The notes beneath the pieces were generated by a model. That model saw only the letters and a list, made by a program, of their open reading frames with translations, was not told the DNA's origin and did no database searches. Positions 36,290-46,500 of a DNA stretch of 64,000 nucleotides are shown here, in pieces (position 1 is the first letter of the stretch; each line of letters starts with the position of its first letter). Made by a program: the position numbers and the translations under genes. This stretch comes from Patiria miniata (taxonomy: Eukaryota; Echinodermata; Asteroidea; Valvatida; Asterinidae). The DNA lies in NCBI RefSeq assembly GCF_015706575.1, contig NW_024037070.1, positions 4,087,874 to 4,151,873 of the forward strand, written 5' to 3'.

Positions 36290-36799
36290 CACTCTCGGAT
36301 TTCACCATATTGTGCTCTTTGCAATAATCCAATACTTATTGGATTTTCTAAGAGAAGTAGCCTTGAATTCAGGAGAATTAAATTGCGTCTCAACTAACAT
36401 TTCAGGCAAGATGGATGGTGCTTATAAAATATACCGTATCTTGGATAGTGTTATTTCATTAATCTTCAAAGGCTAAGTGTCCAATCTATCAAAATGACTG
36501 TTTACCTCATTATACATGTACGTGTACACTGTATTGATATAAAATATCTCATACAATGTAGGCCTATGTACATGGCGTTGCAAATAAATTGCCTTGTATA
36601 CATTGCCTTGCGCGTATGAAGGGTGCACGTGTAGGGCCTGCGCGCCTCGCGACAGAGAACTACACTGTTCTGTATTTTACCTCTATGGAAGGTATTCAAA
36701 GGTAATTACTCAAAAGGTTAGGCCTACATATGCTATCGATATGATCATGGAGGAAGGAACTTCCTCCGTGATATGATTAAGTATCATTTAAAATCATCA

Positions 36800-37085
36800 T
36801 GTGCCTACCGGTACATGTAGTGTGCTGTCATTTCCGAAAAAAGAGGAATTATCATGATTACTTCCTTGTGATGGTTAAGACCAAACCAACCCGCTTTCAA
36901 CGAAAACCATGCTTTGCGTCGAGAGAAATAAAGATCTACAGTAGGCCTATGTATTTTCACAGCTTTCTCAAAAAGTATTTTGAGCTGAAATTTCAACAGG
37001 TAAGTTTTCTATTGACCTGCTTCAGATGTATTGTTGTTCCTTGAATCGGCAAATACATATATTTTTGCAAAAGGTGTCCATTACC
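36800..37085. repeat. Family B repeat, partial copy
   Basis: Shares GTGCTGTCATTTCCGA, ATTACTTCCTTG-GATGGTT, TTTGCGTC and GTCCATTACC with the fuller copy at 49188-49555. Confidence 0.5.
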
Positions 37086-37565
37086 CTAAATATATTTCTC
37101 AAACAGCGAGTTTAATACAAACCATTATCTTTTTGACTTATTCAATAAGGCATGATATAACAAACAATTAATGACTGCATAGTCTTCGAGGGTGCATTGT
37201 CGAGGGGGTTTATAAACACATCTCCCACATCAGGCCAGTCAACAATTAGTTGATGAAGTTTTGGATTGGAATAGAACATTTTTCAAATTAAAAAAGAAAA
37301 AAAAGAAAGAAAAGAAAGCAAGGTACAGACAAATTCAAGCTCAAATAATATTGAAGTATTACAGAGAAAACAGAAATTTTCAGACCGGTCTCATAGGGTT
37401 TGTACACAGGGTGACAAGTGATGGTCAGATATGGGAAATCCGAGAAACTGGTTTTGCAAATATGCACACATTCATAGTTTGATCATGTTGATGGGACATT
37501 CGAGGTAAAACATGTAAAAGTTACTGTTCATTTAGTGTGTACATGTATGTGTATGCTGTACTTAC

Positions 37566-37662
37566 GCTTGACTGCTCTTGGCTTGGCCTGTTTTCGCCTG
37601 GACATTCCACCAGCACCCTGGTCGCATTGTTCCGCTGCAACAAGCTTCGTTTGTTCCCGCAT
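37566..37662 (-). CDS. ZNF423: ZNF423 first coding exon with NuRD-recruiting motif
   Basis: The minus strand reads ATG at 37605 followed by MSRRKQAKPRAVK, then a perfect GTAAGTAC donor at 37565. MSRRKQxKPR is the N-terminal NuRD/RBBP4-binding motif shared by FOG1, SALL and ZNF423/ZNF521 proteins; vertebrate ZNF521 begins MSRRKQAKPRSLK. The exon ends in phase 1 and joins 15942 or 14713 in frame, 21.6 kb away. An in-frame ATG at 37662 would add 19 residues (MREQTKLVAAEQCDQGAGG). Its context has A at -3; the downstream ATG has G at -3. Because the motif normally sits at the extreme N-terminus, I prefer 37605. A TATA-like box lies just upstream. Confidence 0.85.
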
Positions 37663-37710
37663 GTTGATATCGCAACGAACACGGCCACGACGGTCAACTC
37701 TCGAGCCAAA

Positions 37711-37718
37711 AATTTATA
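37711..37718 (-). promoter_or_regulatory. TATA-like box of ZNF423
   Basis: Minus strand TATAAATT. A start about 30 bp downstream (near 37687) would leave a 5' UTR of roughly 25 or 82 nt, depending on the ATG used. The region 37700-38020 is GC-rich and CpG-containing, as expected of a promoter. Confidence 0.45.
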
Positions 37719-38040
37719 CTAGCATCGTCCTCTACAGTCAAGTCCTTCTCCGATGGCTTACTGCCACAACGAATGGGCCTTGTTTACGTGTACGAGGTAC
37801 ACCGAGGCAGTCGGTGATGTAGCTGAGGCGAAGTCCCGCAGGAATCTCCCGCTGTGTGCCAGCGGACAATGAGCCCGAGCGGTGACGGTGCATGCAGAGC
37901 GCAGCGCCCCAAGAAAACCTCCCACACGATCGCTGCGGTGGAATCTCGAGGCCGTACTTTCTTGATCCTTCCACCCGTTTTCTTCTACCAAGAAACGCCG
38001 CTTCACCCTTCACGCCATAGACTTACAATGGAATCACTCA
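37719..38040 (-). promoter_or_regulatory. GC-rich putative ZNF423 promoter
   Basis: CpG-rich, repeat-free island immediately upstream of the NuRD-motif exon. Short open frames on both strands lack homology. If transcription starts further upstream this could instead be 5' UTR. Confidence 0.45.
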
Positions 38041-38306
38041 CCCTCTATGAAATGAACATGCATTCAATTGTATATTTCACTCGCTTTTGATTCAGTTAAT
38101 CTAGGAAAACAGACATTGTATGTGGCATACGGAAGTCCCTGTACCAACTCATTGCCGTCAAGTCTGATACGAAGACAATCATGCGTCTTCCCTATGCCTA
38201 GACAACAAATATGCACGATAAGCTAGCCGGGCGGCCGGCCATAGACGTAACATACAGCGCATAACATGAGCATGTGTAGATGTCTAGACTTAATCCAAGT
38301 CGCTAG

Positions 38307-38336
38307 CAGTAGCGGTTCTAGAGCTATAGGGGGAGG

Positions 38337-38371
<35 letters not shown>

Positions 38372-38693
38372 CGGGCTAGCAGGGGTACCGGTGGATCCAG
38401 AATTTTTTTGGAGGGCCGGCTAGGGAGGCGTGTAGAAATGTATACCTTTCTTTCGGGGGGTGACACAAAAAACACCCAATCTGGATCCGCACCTGGCCGG
38501 CTTTAGGGAATAGGTTGGGGTTTTTTTTGGTTTTTTTTTTTTTTTTTTTTGGGGGGGGGGGGGGGGTAGGCCGTTCGCATGTGATGTCACCTGCTAACGT
38601 TCGCTACTACTACTATTGGGGGGGGGGCCTAAACAAAAGTTTTGGGGGGCTGAAATCACCCCCTAGGCCCCATCCCCTTTAGAACCGCGCCTG
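38307..38693. mobile_element. hAT-like MITE with poly-G run
   Basis: Left CAGTAGCGGTTCTAGAG, right CTTTAGAACCGCGCCTG, inverted with mismatches. It contains a 33-bp poly-G (38339-38371) and a T run followed by a G run (38521-38566). A related left end (CAGGCGCGGTTCTAGAG) occurs at 47028. Confidence 0.55.
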
Positions 38694-38757
38694 CTGTAGA
38701 GGATTGTTTTGGGGGAGGCGAATAAAACTGGTTTAAAATTAAATATTTTTGAGTTAA

Positions 38758-39263
38758 AGGGAATATACATCATTTGCTTTTGCTGTAATTTTCAGAAATG
38801 GATGGAATTGGGGGGTTGGAAATATAAAGCAAATATAGTTACACTGACTTTTTGGAGGTTTTGGGTTCGAAAATGCTATAAAAACCAAGAAAAACGATCA
38901 TTTTCCTGTAGTCTGGTTCCCTGACTCCATATAAGAAGAAACAGAGCAGTTTACATACATTGGGGAATTGTAAGGTCACGGAACCAGTCTAGCTGGCTCG
39001 TACCCGTTCATAGGTTTGTAATCGATTGCAAACAAGTGCAATGGTCAATTGGGGCCAGTATTTGAAAAAAAAAGCCAGTTGTTTCCAACGCTGATCGGCC
39101 GATCAGCGTTGGAAATTGATACAAAAATACCACTTTTCTTGAAAATGACAGTATACCAGGTGCCATAATTTTACAGGATGCTTTAGACTGTCATTTACCA
39201 ACATCCTATTAAGGTATTTCGCAAAAACTTGGTAGTTTTATTTTTCGATGTTTGCAAATGTTG
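38758..39263. mobile_element. Kolobok/T2-like MITE, family A copy 3 (inverted, end-truncated)
   Basis: TTAA flank at 38754-38757 and AGGGAATATACATCATTTGC at the left. The central palindrome is perfect. The right end stops at TTTGCAAATGTTGTTG, missing the last bases and the second TTAA. Confidence 0.72.
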
Positions 39264-39764
39264 TTGTTTGCTGATTCTGTGTTCACTGTATTTAAGTATG
39301 TATTTAAGGCTTTGTATAAAAAAAAAAAATGCCTTCACCAACAGCGTTCAAAAGTTTCAATTTTGTAACTTGGGTTCCAAGTAGGAAATTTCAATTGAAC
39401 CAAACTTTACTTCTGGGCTTGGCTACTTAGGTGGTAAAAAAAACTTACTAAAACTGTGAGAAGCTTGACTTCAAACCCTCGAAAATTGAAGGAGATACGT
39501 TTGTTTCCGTTGTAAGTGTATTCTTAAAAAATCTCAATAGAAACTGCACCATCGACTGAAACAAATTTAATATATACCCTGGATAAAAACTTAAGGATGG
39601 TTTCCTGCCTCTCCCTGGTCATTTGAAGCGCTGTCAGTTGAAGAGGAATGGTGCCCGCCTATTTGTATCGTTCTGAAATTGCCGAAAGAGGGGGCTATTC
39701 ATCGCACTATGTCGCAACCATTGAACGCCAGCTGGTTGCGATATTTTTTTTACACAACTATCTG

Positions 39765-40763
39765 GGGTACTTTTTCGCTCGTACCCCTCGCCCTGCAAAC
39801 AGGGCACTGGGAAGGGCAGATGGTTGCAGACCAGTAAATCGGTCTGAAATTGCCTACGCCGGCCAAATCACGATTTGCATGCCCTCAAAATATTCAGTAT
39901 TTAAGCATGCTGTGGGCCATGAACCTGAGGGTTTGTAAAAAAATATGGGTGGAAGCCGTGCACAGGACTGTGATGCATGAGCTTGTAGTTCCGTTCAATT
40001 TGGATGAAATTGGGGCCCTTAAAGCGCTCTATTTTGCAATTGAGTGTAGGCATCGTTTTTCAACATGGCGATGGGCTTCAGGACAATTTTCAGGGGTGAT
40101 CATATTCTGATGGAAATTTCTCCTAAACGTCATCAGTTAACCCCCGAAAATTGAAAAGAAGATGAAAGATGATGAAATAAGCTTTAATTTGATGTGTGTC
40201 TCGAACACTTTGGAGAGTTGTGAGTATTTTTCCCGAATTTCTGAAGTGTGAGCATTTACCATTGGGGTCTATGGACGTTTATTTACTGGTCTGCTACCAG
40301 ATGAGCTTCACAGAATCTTGTGAAGGAAGTGGGGATGGCGTTCTGGGTAATTTATCATGACCTATGTATAAAGCATCTGGCTGCAGCTGTAGACCGCGGT
40401 TAGCCAATGCGCGCAAATACTATCCGAAATAATTGCCATAGAAAATGTATGCACACCATACCGGATGTGATTTCTTAACGAAGCCCGAGCAACTGACGGG
40501 AGTTGAAAATTTACAAAACAGATAAGTTTTACAGATTTTCCTACATTATTATGCTTTTCAACCAAAAAAAAGGCGCCGCATTTATGAATGGGAATAAAAT
40601 AGTGATAGGCCTATATGACTTAGTCGAACGGCTTTCAAACCTTGCATCGCGGTTGTGATGACATCAGGTCACAGGTCACGCAAAATCTATCTAATCAGAG
40701 CGTTAATTCGTCAGCCCTTCCCAGCGTCCTGTTTGCAGGGCGGGGGGCACGAGCGTAGGGTAC
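39765..40763. repeat. Inverted repeat pair about 1 kb apart
   Basis: CGCCCTGCAAACAGGGCACT plus GGGAAGGGC near 39788-39818 is matched in reverse by GCCCTTCCCAGCGTCCTG plus TTTGCAGGGCG near 40715-40743; the outer words GGGTACTTT and GTAGGGTACTTT are also shared. This could be a composite foldback element. No coding support for the short frames inside. Confidence 0.5.
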
Positions 40764-41234
40764 TTTGTGCGCTTTCCTATGGAGCATTTTTTTTATATTA
40801 CCAGGCTTGAGTGGAGGCTACTATTTTTTCAACTTGGTAAGGATTTCGGACTTTTTTCCTCTTTAAAAAAAATCCTCCAGAGCCTCGGATCAGAAAAGAA
40901 AAAGAAAATTGCTGCTATACAATTGGTATCTGACTGAAAAATAACGTTTCTAAGATAAAACGTTAAATTGTTGAAAAAAAAATGGGTACCCTGTACTATT
41001 GTGTAAATAAAAAATTCGCGACCTGGCTAGCTTCGCCGCATGATTGATTTTAACTCTTAAAGATCTGAACCAAAGCTTGAAAGGGAAGCGAAAGACTTGT
41101 TTCCGGAAGGACAAAAGAGTAAAAATGTACAAAACTTTGTGAACCTATTATAGCGACGTGTGAAAGTCAATGGTTTATAAAAATGCGCAGTTCAGCAGTA
41201 TACAAATTCAACATTTCTCATGCGTGAACTCAAA

Positions 41235-41240
41235 TTTATT
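41235..41240 (-). terminator. Candidate poly(A) signal, Thr/Pro-rich secreted gene
   Basis: AATAAA on the minus strand, about 0.7 kb past the stop at 41942. The surrounding about 115 bp (41195-41310) is conserved at 48855-48975, at the same position relative to the paralogue. Confidence 0.4.
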
Positions 41241-41941
41241 GAAATCTCATAAATAATTCACAGGAAATTCTAAAGAATCTAAAACAATCAGTAAGCAAGA
41301 CTAGACTATAATACTTCGCAGTAGGCCCAACCTCGTTTCCTTGGAGTCGAGCAGTACGCCCTCTCACCCTGGTATTGGAGCATTTGCATGTTAAAAAATC
41401 TTGCAGAATAATATGCAAATGAATAGTCCGGTGACTAGCTGTGCTTTAAATCGGTGTTTGTTTTTGTATGCGGTGTCTTGGGTACTAACTCCAATTCAGT
41501 TCTTCAAAGTTTAAATTATACAATAATCTTATCCAGCAAATATGAAGTATTACATTACATAATCATTATAAGCAAACAGGTAAGGGGTTATTATTTTTGA
41601 GATGGAGTGGATGTAATAGTTCACATTACGTATTACAAGTTTGAAATAAAGCACCAAGCAGGCCTACACGAACATTCTTTACTTCCTTTGCCTGTATCGA
41701 ATCAGGATACAGGTAGCAAGTTTAATGACGCCTAAAGGCTGAATACCAACACCAGAAAAATCCAGTTTGTTAATACAGTTTAGTGGTACTTAAATCTCAA
41801 AATCAAAGATTGTCGTAGTAACATTTAAAGTGACGTCAATAACCTCAGACACAGCTAGCTCACCAGCATTGCAAGATTAAGGCAAAAAAAATGTTTAACG
41901 TTCCCGCCCGCTTCCTTTTTGGAGACCTGAGACGCCAACTC

Positions 41942-42207
41942 TTAACGATCAGGTTGAAAGCTTGAGAGGGAAGAGAAAGATGAATCTATCTCCTCTGTAG
42001 TTGTTGGAGCTACAGTGGTTGTGGTTGTTGGAGCTACAGTGGTTGTTGGAGCTACAGTGGTTGTTGGAGCTACAGTGGATGGTGGGTCGGTGTAAGCGCC
42101 CGAGAAACCAGATCCACTTGGAGCCACTTCTTCGCTGCTTTCCCTGGAGTTAGAGTTAGAGCGAGATCCACTCCTTTTATTGCGGATGGTCGCAGCAGAA
42201 CATGCTT
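41942..42207 (-). CDS. Small secreted mucin-like protein, exon 2
   Basis: Joined to the leader exon 45070-45019 (split codon gives Gln), this makes a 105-residue protein. The order is a signal peptide ending IIQACSA, then a short segment ATIRNKRSGS with a furin-type RNKR site, then Ser/Asn-rich sequence, SGSGFSGAYTDPP, four VAPTTT repeats, and the tail EEIDSSFSSLSSFQPDR. Thr/Pro repeats of this kind are usual O-glycosylation targets, so a small secreted mucin or mucin-like propeptide is likely. The acceptor is AACACACAG before 42207 and the stop is at 41942-41944. Its paralogue at 49921-54384 shares promoter, leader and first residues of this exon but not the mature sequence. Not a family I recognise. 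Confidence 0.72.
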
Positions 42208-42417
42208 CTGTGTGTTAAAAATATTTGACAAATAATTATGCAAAAGAATCTAAGAGAATTGAAGATGAAGATTAGGCAGGTCTAGTAAATGCGGAATTCT
42301 GGATGGAGGAGCCATCCAATTAGAGGTTGAGATGCTGATATATTTTATCACAGGATGACGACATCTTATACGCACCATGTCAACATCCTTAGATAATTTA
42401 TAACGGCGTAAAGTGTT

Positions 42418-43490
42418 GTGTTCTTAGATGCTGGAAGTTCTCTGACCCCTCTTAATTCAGATAAAAACGGAGCAATTATTACACGTCGGGGAATTGTCAG
42501 GTCAGGGAACCAGACTAGCTGGCTTGCACCCATTCACGCATGTGTGTTATCGATTGCAAACAAATCGTCACCGTTTTCACGAAGAGGCGAATTTAGTATT
42601 TCACTGTCTGAACAAACATTCAAGATAATCGCGTTTAAAGTTGGTCCTTTTTTTTCATTTGACAATTTGAAACTTAAAGATGCATACAATATGCAAGATT
42701 TAGGTATCAGAGGAAAGAAGAGCTTCTAATCTTCCTAAATGTAGCACACTTTAAGAAAAATAGGTGATCAGTTTTGCAGAATTAATCAATTAAGAGAAGT
42801 GGCTGTTCGTGAAAACAAAATAAAAAGACGTAGCAAATTCGCCCCTTCGTAAAAACGCTAAAGACACTACGCGCAGATTTCGCCCCCTAGCTCTGCGGGC
42901 TGAGTCAATGCATTTTTTGTACAGTACGCGTAGATTCTGCCCCACTGCGCATGCGCCTTGAAATTCGCCCCTTCGTGAAAACGTTTTATTGCACGCGAAT
43001 GGAATTTGCCCCTTCGTGATATGCGCCATTGCATTACAATGTATGTATTTACTGAAAATGTATTAATACCATAGAGTGCAGCAATTCGCCCCTTCGTGAA
43101 AACGCAATACGGCACTTTTGGCAAATTCGCCCATTCGTTAATTAGGTCCATTAAGATTCTAATAAATTTTTTGAAAGTATAGCCTCACCAGGTTGTAGAT
43201 ATTGATATATTTATTAATTTTCACCAAAAAAACAAATTTCGAAAACAGACGATTTTCATGAAATTCGCCCCTTCGTGAAAACGGTGACGAAATGTGGACT
43301 AATTAAATTTGGTAAATTTGGAGGGGTATTTGGGGGGAAAGCAGTTTTCCCCAACGATGGTCAGCCGACCATACAAAAAAATCAAAGTTTTCTTGAAAAT
43401 GACAGCACAGCAGGTGTGATGATTTCACAGGATGGTTGAGACTAGTATTCACTTATAGTCAAGTAAGGTATTTCATCATGCATCCTGAGA
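42418..43490. mobile_element. Kolobok/T2-like family A copy split by another element
   Basis: 42418-42565 matches the GGAACCAGACTAGCTGGCTT and ATCGATTGCAAAC part of family A; 43294-43490 matches the continuation (TTGGAGGGGTATTTG, CCAACGATGGTC, AAAATGACAG). The gap is exactly the element 42566-43289 plus one 4-bp duplication. Confidence 0.65.
42566..43289. mobile_element. 724-bp element with terminal motif repeated inside, AAAT duplication
   Basis: Left end CGTCACCGTTTTCACGAAG and right end CTTCGTGAAAACGGTGACG are inverted over about 29 bp. Flanks 42562-42565 and 43290-43293 are both AAAT. The terminal word (TTCGCCCCTTCGTGAAAACG and variants) is also found as direct copies near 42838, 42962, 43005, 43084, 43124 and at the right end. 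Non-coding; superfamily unknown. Confidence 0.75.
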
Positions 43491-43798
43491 AATCGTTGCG
43501 CTTAGTCCTGAGAGATCGTTGCGCTTAGTTTGCATTCATTTTCGAGAATAGAGGAAATACCATCATTTCCTCGCTAATAGCCCAAACCATCGCGAGACAA
43601 AAACGTTTTTTTCTCCAAATACTGCCCCAAATTTTGGTTTACATAAACTTTGCAATTGGTTTAAATCAGGTGTATTATCTGTGATTAGGAATTATTTTCA
43701 ATAGTGATACATGGGGATCGTACCACAAGAGCAGCAAGTCAAAAGTATGAATGAAAAAGTCTCGATTGCACTTTGAAATAGCTTGATTCTCTCCACTG

Positions 43799-44154
43799 CA
43801 GGGTGGGTAAAAATAGTTACGGAATGTTGAACACAACCACCGTTTTTAAAGTTCTGTCCGCGGATCACAAAAAAAATATAAATGTTCTTTCTGCAGAACT
43901 AAAACAATTCACATGCATCTCTATGAGAATTGTTTTCGTTTTGCTGAAAAAACTCTTAGGCCCTACTTTTTTGGTGATCCGTGGACAGAACTTTAAAAGG
44001 GTGTTTGTGTTCAACAGTCTGTAAATTGAAAAGTACATGAGTGATATGAATGATTCTTGTACTAAAGAAAGCTGATTGATTGAGCTCCAGATTTTGAAAC
44101 TTCAATCAAAAATTGGGCCTGCCATTCGGGTGTCGTTTTATTTAACTCGCCCTG
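43799..44154. mobile_element. Mariner-like MITE (CAGGGTG ends), second subfamily
   Basis: Starts CAGGGTGGGTAAAAATAG, ends TTTAACTCGCCCTG. Shares ACACAACCACCGTTTT, AATTGTTTTCGTTTTG and AAAGTACATGAGTGAT with 48328-48744. Confidence 0.6.
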
Positions 44155-44282
44155 CACAGTAGCATCTCCAAGATTTTGGTTTCAGGGTGGATGGCTGGAG
44201 GGGAAGGGGAGTTGGAAAAATACGTAACAACTCTGAAAAAGGTGGGCCAGGTTTCTTCGTTTGTAACATTAAAAGTATACAA

Positions 44283-44436
44283 ATATTGAGTGGCTCAGTG
44301 TGGAATGGGAGGAATATTATCGCAAGGTAAAATCTGGACTTTACCATTTCACGAGGCGAAGCCGAGTGAACTGAAAAAGTCCAGATTTTACCTAGCGATA
44401 ATATTCCTTCCATTTCACAATTTAAAGCCACTCAAT
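44283..44436. repeat. Large hairpin
   Basis: AATATTGAGTGGCT and GGAATATTATCGC..AGGTAAAATCTGGACTTT on the left pair with AAAGTCCAGATTTTACCT..GCGATAATATTCC and AGCCACTCAATATT on the right. The loop is about 30 bp. Confidence 0.75.
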
Positions 44437-44445
44437 ATTTGTTTT

Positions 44446-44815
44446 ATATAACTGACATATAGATCCTTGTCATTTGATATATTTGAACTTTTTTTTCAAT
44501 ACAAAACTGGAGGAAAATGTATTTCTCTCTTCCAAACCACCCACGAAAATTTTTGAACCCAACGCTGTAGCGCCGGCTCTTTGGAACAATACGCGCTATA
44601 CGCGCAACGCTGAACGCGCTCACCAGCATGCATTTGTACACAAATACCGCGTAATGGAACAAGAATAATCCTAACTGTTTAATAGTATTTCCATTTCCCA
44701 TTCCCCATGGGCGGATGGTACTTTTGAGCCGCGGCGTGAATGGGAGCAATAACGAATGTCACGTGATGTGAGTTCCACCAATCAAATGACAAGGATCTGT
44801 ATGTCGGGTATATAA
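44446..44815. mobile_element. TIR element adjoining the hairpin
   Basis: Left ATATAACTGACATATAGATC plus CTTGTCATTTGAT, right ATCAAATGACAAG plus GATCTGTATGTCGGGTATAT, inverted over about 33 bp. The interior is GC-richer and non-coding. Confidence 0.6.
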
Positions 44816-45018
44816 CGATTAATATAGTGGGTGAGGGTATTACTACTGACAGTGGTTTTGAGGTGTTGGCGTTTTTATCCCAAAAAGATAATGACGTCGG
44901 GTGGGGCAAGATCCCCACTCCCCACCCCACTGGATACGTCACTCTCCGCTGTGGCGATAAGACCAGAGAGTTTTGGGAGGAAAAATGACATAACATTCAT
45001 TATAAAGGTACTACTCAC

Positions 45019-45070
45019 GAATGATGAGGAGGCCGATCAGGAGGTTGGCAAGGAGGCGAGCTGATGCCAT
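45019..45070 (-). CDS. Leader exon of the small mucin-like secreted gene
   Basis: Encodes MASARLLANLLIGLLII, a hydrophobic signal sequence, then donor GTGAGTAG in phase 1. It differs from the paralogous exon at 54384-54333 by only two amino acids, with near-identical nucleotides and the same length (52 nt). It joins the acceptor at 42207 across a 2.8-kb intron. Confidence 0.75.
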
Positions 45071-45167
45071 CTTGAGAATGGAGAGGTATTCTTTTATTTG
45101 GTTGTTTCTGACCAAGCAATCGGTTCAGCCAGCAATCGTTTCTGATCGCAGTTGGTCTTCGTCGCCA

Positions 45168-45175
45168 CTTTTATA
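45168..45175 (-). promoter_or_regulatory. TATA box of the small mucin-like secreted gene
   Basis: Minus strand TATAAAAG about 100 bp before the ATG. Upstream GTTCCCACAG, and further up the GCATTGCG block, are conserved in the paralogue's promoter at 54461-54510, so the promoter was duplicated with the gene. Confidence 0.65.
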
Positions 45176-45879
45176 GCATTTACTGTGGGAACTTATACCG
45201 CGCAATGCAAACCAAAACTTTGGTACTGTGTCAGAAAGAGAGACCAGCTGACGAAACAAAATTAATAGTTGGTTATTTGTTATTATTGGTCATCTGTTTG
45301 TGTTTACGCTTCACCGATGTTGCTGTGCAAGGGACCAAGTCGGCAAATTTCTAAGTTTATTAAAAATAATTTTAATAACAATACAAAACAGCAGATGTAT
45401 CACTTAACTCACGTCTACATTAAAGTTGCATACTCCACGATAATTATTTGAAAAGTAATCTCCTAACGATTTTTTAATTTGCGTGCTTTGTTTTAAGAAA
45501 GAACTACTTTATTCCCACTTGAGGCATGTACAACCCGTTGAAATTGGGCTTTCATTTTGAGCAAAAAAAGGTGAAATTAACCCACACCGCGAGAGAGCCG
45601 AATTATTGTCAATCAGCCAATAATTCGAATTTTGTGGGGGGAAAACAATTTAGTAAATAAACGTCGATGATTTATTTTTCATCCGATGTCTCATTCAAAA
45701 GTGAACAATTATTTTGTAGCTATAAGGAAATAGCAATTGACAAATCAAATTTTACAAGGTCAAACTCTAGCACGGAGAACATATCTTAACCTAGAAAGCA
45801 CTCAGAGACCGCAAACCTTCACCAAGGCTAAACAATTCCCCGCCATAATTGTCAGTACAACCAAAAAAGAACTCTCATA

Positions 45880-46110
45880 AAATGGTGAAGAATATTTTTT
45901 TTTAAATCCTGGACCCAGACCCATATCCGAATCACTTCCAAAATCTAATCGATTTGTACTTGTACCAAGGACCATCCCCTAAAACAAATTTCATGCAAAT
46001 CCGTCCATACCTTTATGAGTTATCTTGTTAACAGACAAACCAACAAACCAACCAACAAACAAACAAACCAAAATCCGACGAAAACACAACCTCTTTGGCC
46101 GAGGTTAAAA
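45880..46110. repeat. SINE/LINE 3'-tail-like repeat, copy 2
   Basis: Same order of motifs as 25252-25480 (TCACTTCCAAAATCTAATCG, ATGCAAATCCGTCC, GTTATCTTGTTAACAGAC, CCAACAAAC run, AACCTCTTTGGCCGAGGTTA). Confidence 0.6.
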
Positions 46111-46317
46111 ACACAGAAAATGAACAAAAGTAGGCCTACTTTTACCAAAATATTTAACTTTTAAGCTTTTATTTAACGGTTATCAAGAAAAGAGGCAGCT
46201 TGCCATTTTAATATGAAGATGTTTAATTACGAATTTTGCTAATTTGGTTGAGTGGATTTAGGGGTAGAAAAAAAAAAGAACGAGTGAAAAAAACCTTGGG
46301 GGCTGATGGTCATCAGA

Positions 46318-46466
46318 TGTTGATTCATTGTGTAACGAGGCGTGTGTAATCAATGAAAGTGGTTTTTCTGTCGGAAAGATAACTTAATAAATAAATTATT
46401 GTTCCGACAGTAATATTAACTTGAATTATTTAGACACGCCTCGTTACACAATGAATCGACACCTGT
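46318..46466. repeat. Hairpin element, about 150 bp
   Basis: GTTGATTCATTGTGTAACGA plus GGCGTGT on the left is inverted as ACACGCC plus TCGTTACACAATGAATCGAC on the right. A half-preserved relative lies at 55345-55430 at the matching place of the duplicated locus. Confidence 0.7.
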
Positions 46467-46500
46467 TGATTGTGCTTAAAGCTAAGTCCATCATTTAGAG

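Larger units (their letters stand above)
6070..37662 (-). other. ZNF423: ZNF423/ZNF521 orthologue, whole transcription unit
   Basis: The gene spans about 31.6 kb. Coding exons, 5' to 3' on the minus strand, are 37605-37566 (37662 if the upstream ATG is used), 15942-15901, 14713-14597, 12962-12816, 12517-12344, 10823-10767 and 10271-6070. Each junction has AG acceptor and GT donor sites and keeps one frame through 4779 nt, giving 1592 residues (1611 from the upstream ATG). Every splice is phase 1, so any internal exon can be skipped without a frameshift. Vertebrates have two paralogues, ZNF423 and ZNF521; this gene is taken as co-orthologous to both, assuming they arose by vertebrate duplication. 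In vertebrates the proteins partner SMADs in BMP signalling, antagonise EBF/COE factors and recruit NuRD; the same role here is inference. Splicing is deduced from sequence only. Confidence 0.88.

Noticed and set aside
37738-38013. 91-codon minus-strand frame upstream of the NuRD exon
   Set aside because: Not in frame with the MSRRKQ exon through a splice, and no homology; more likely promoter or 5' UTR.
42835-43289. CRISPR-like spacing of TTCGCCCCTTCGTG repeats
   Set aside because: Units are unevenly spaced, one is inverted at the end and the whole is a TIR element in animal DNA.
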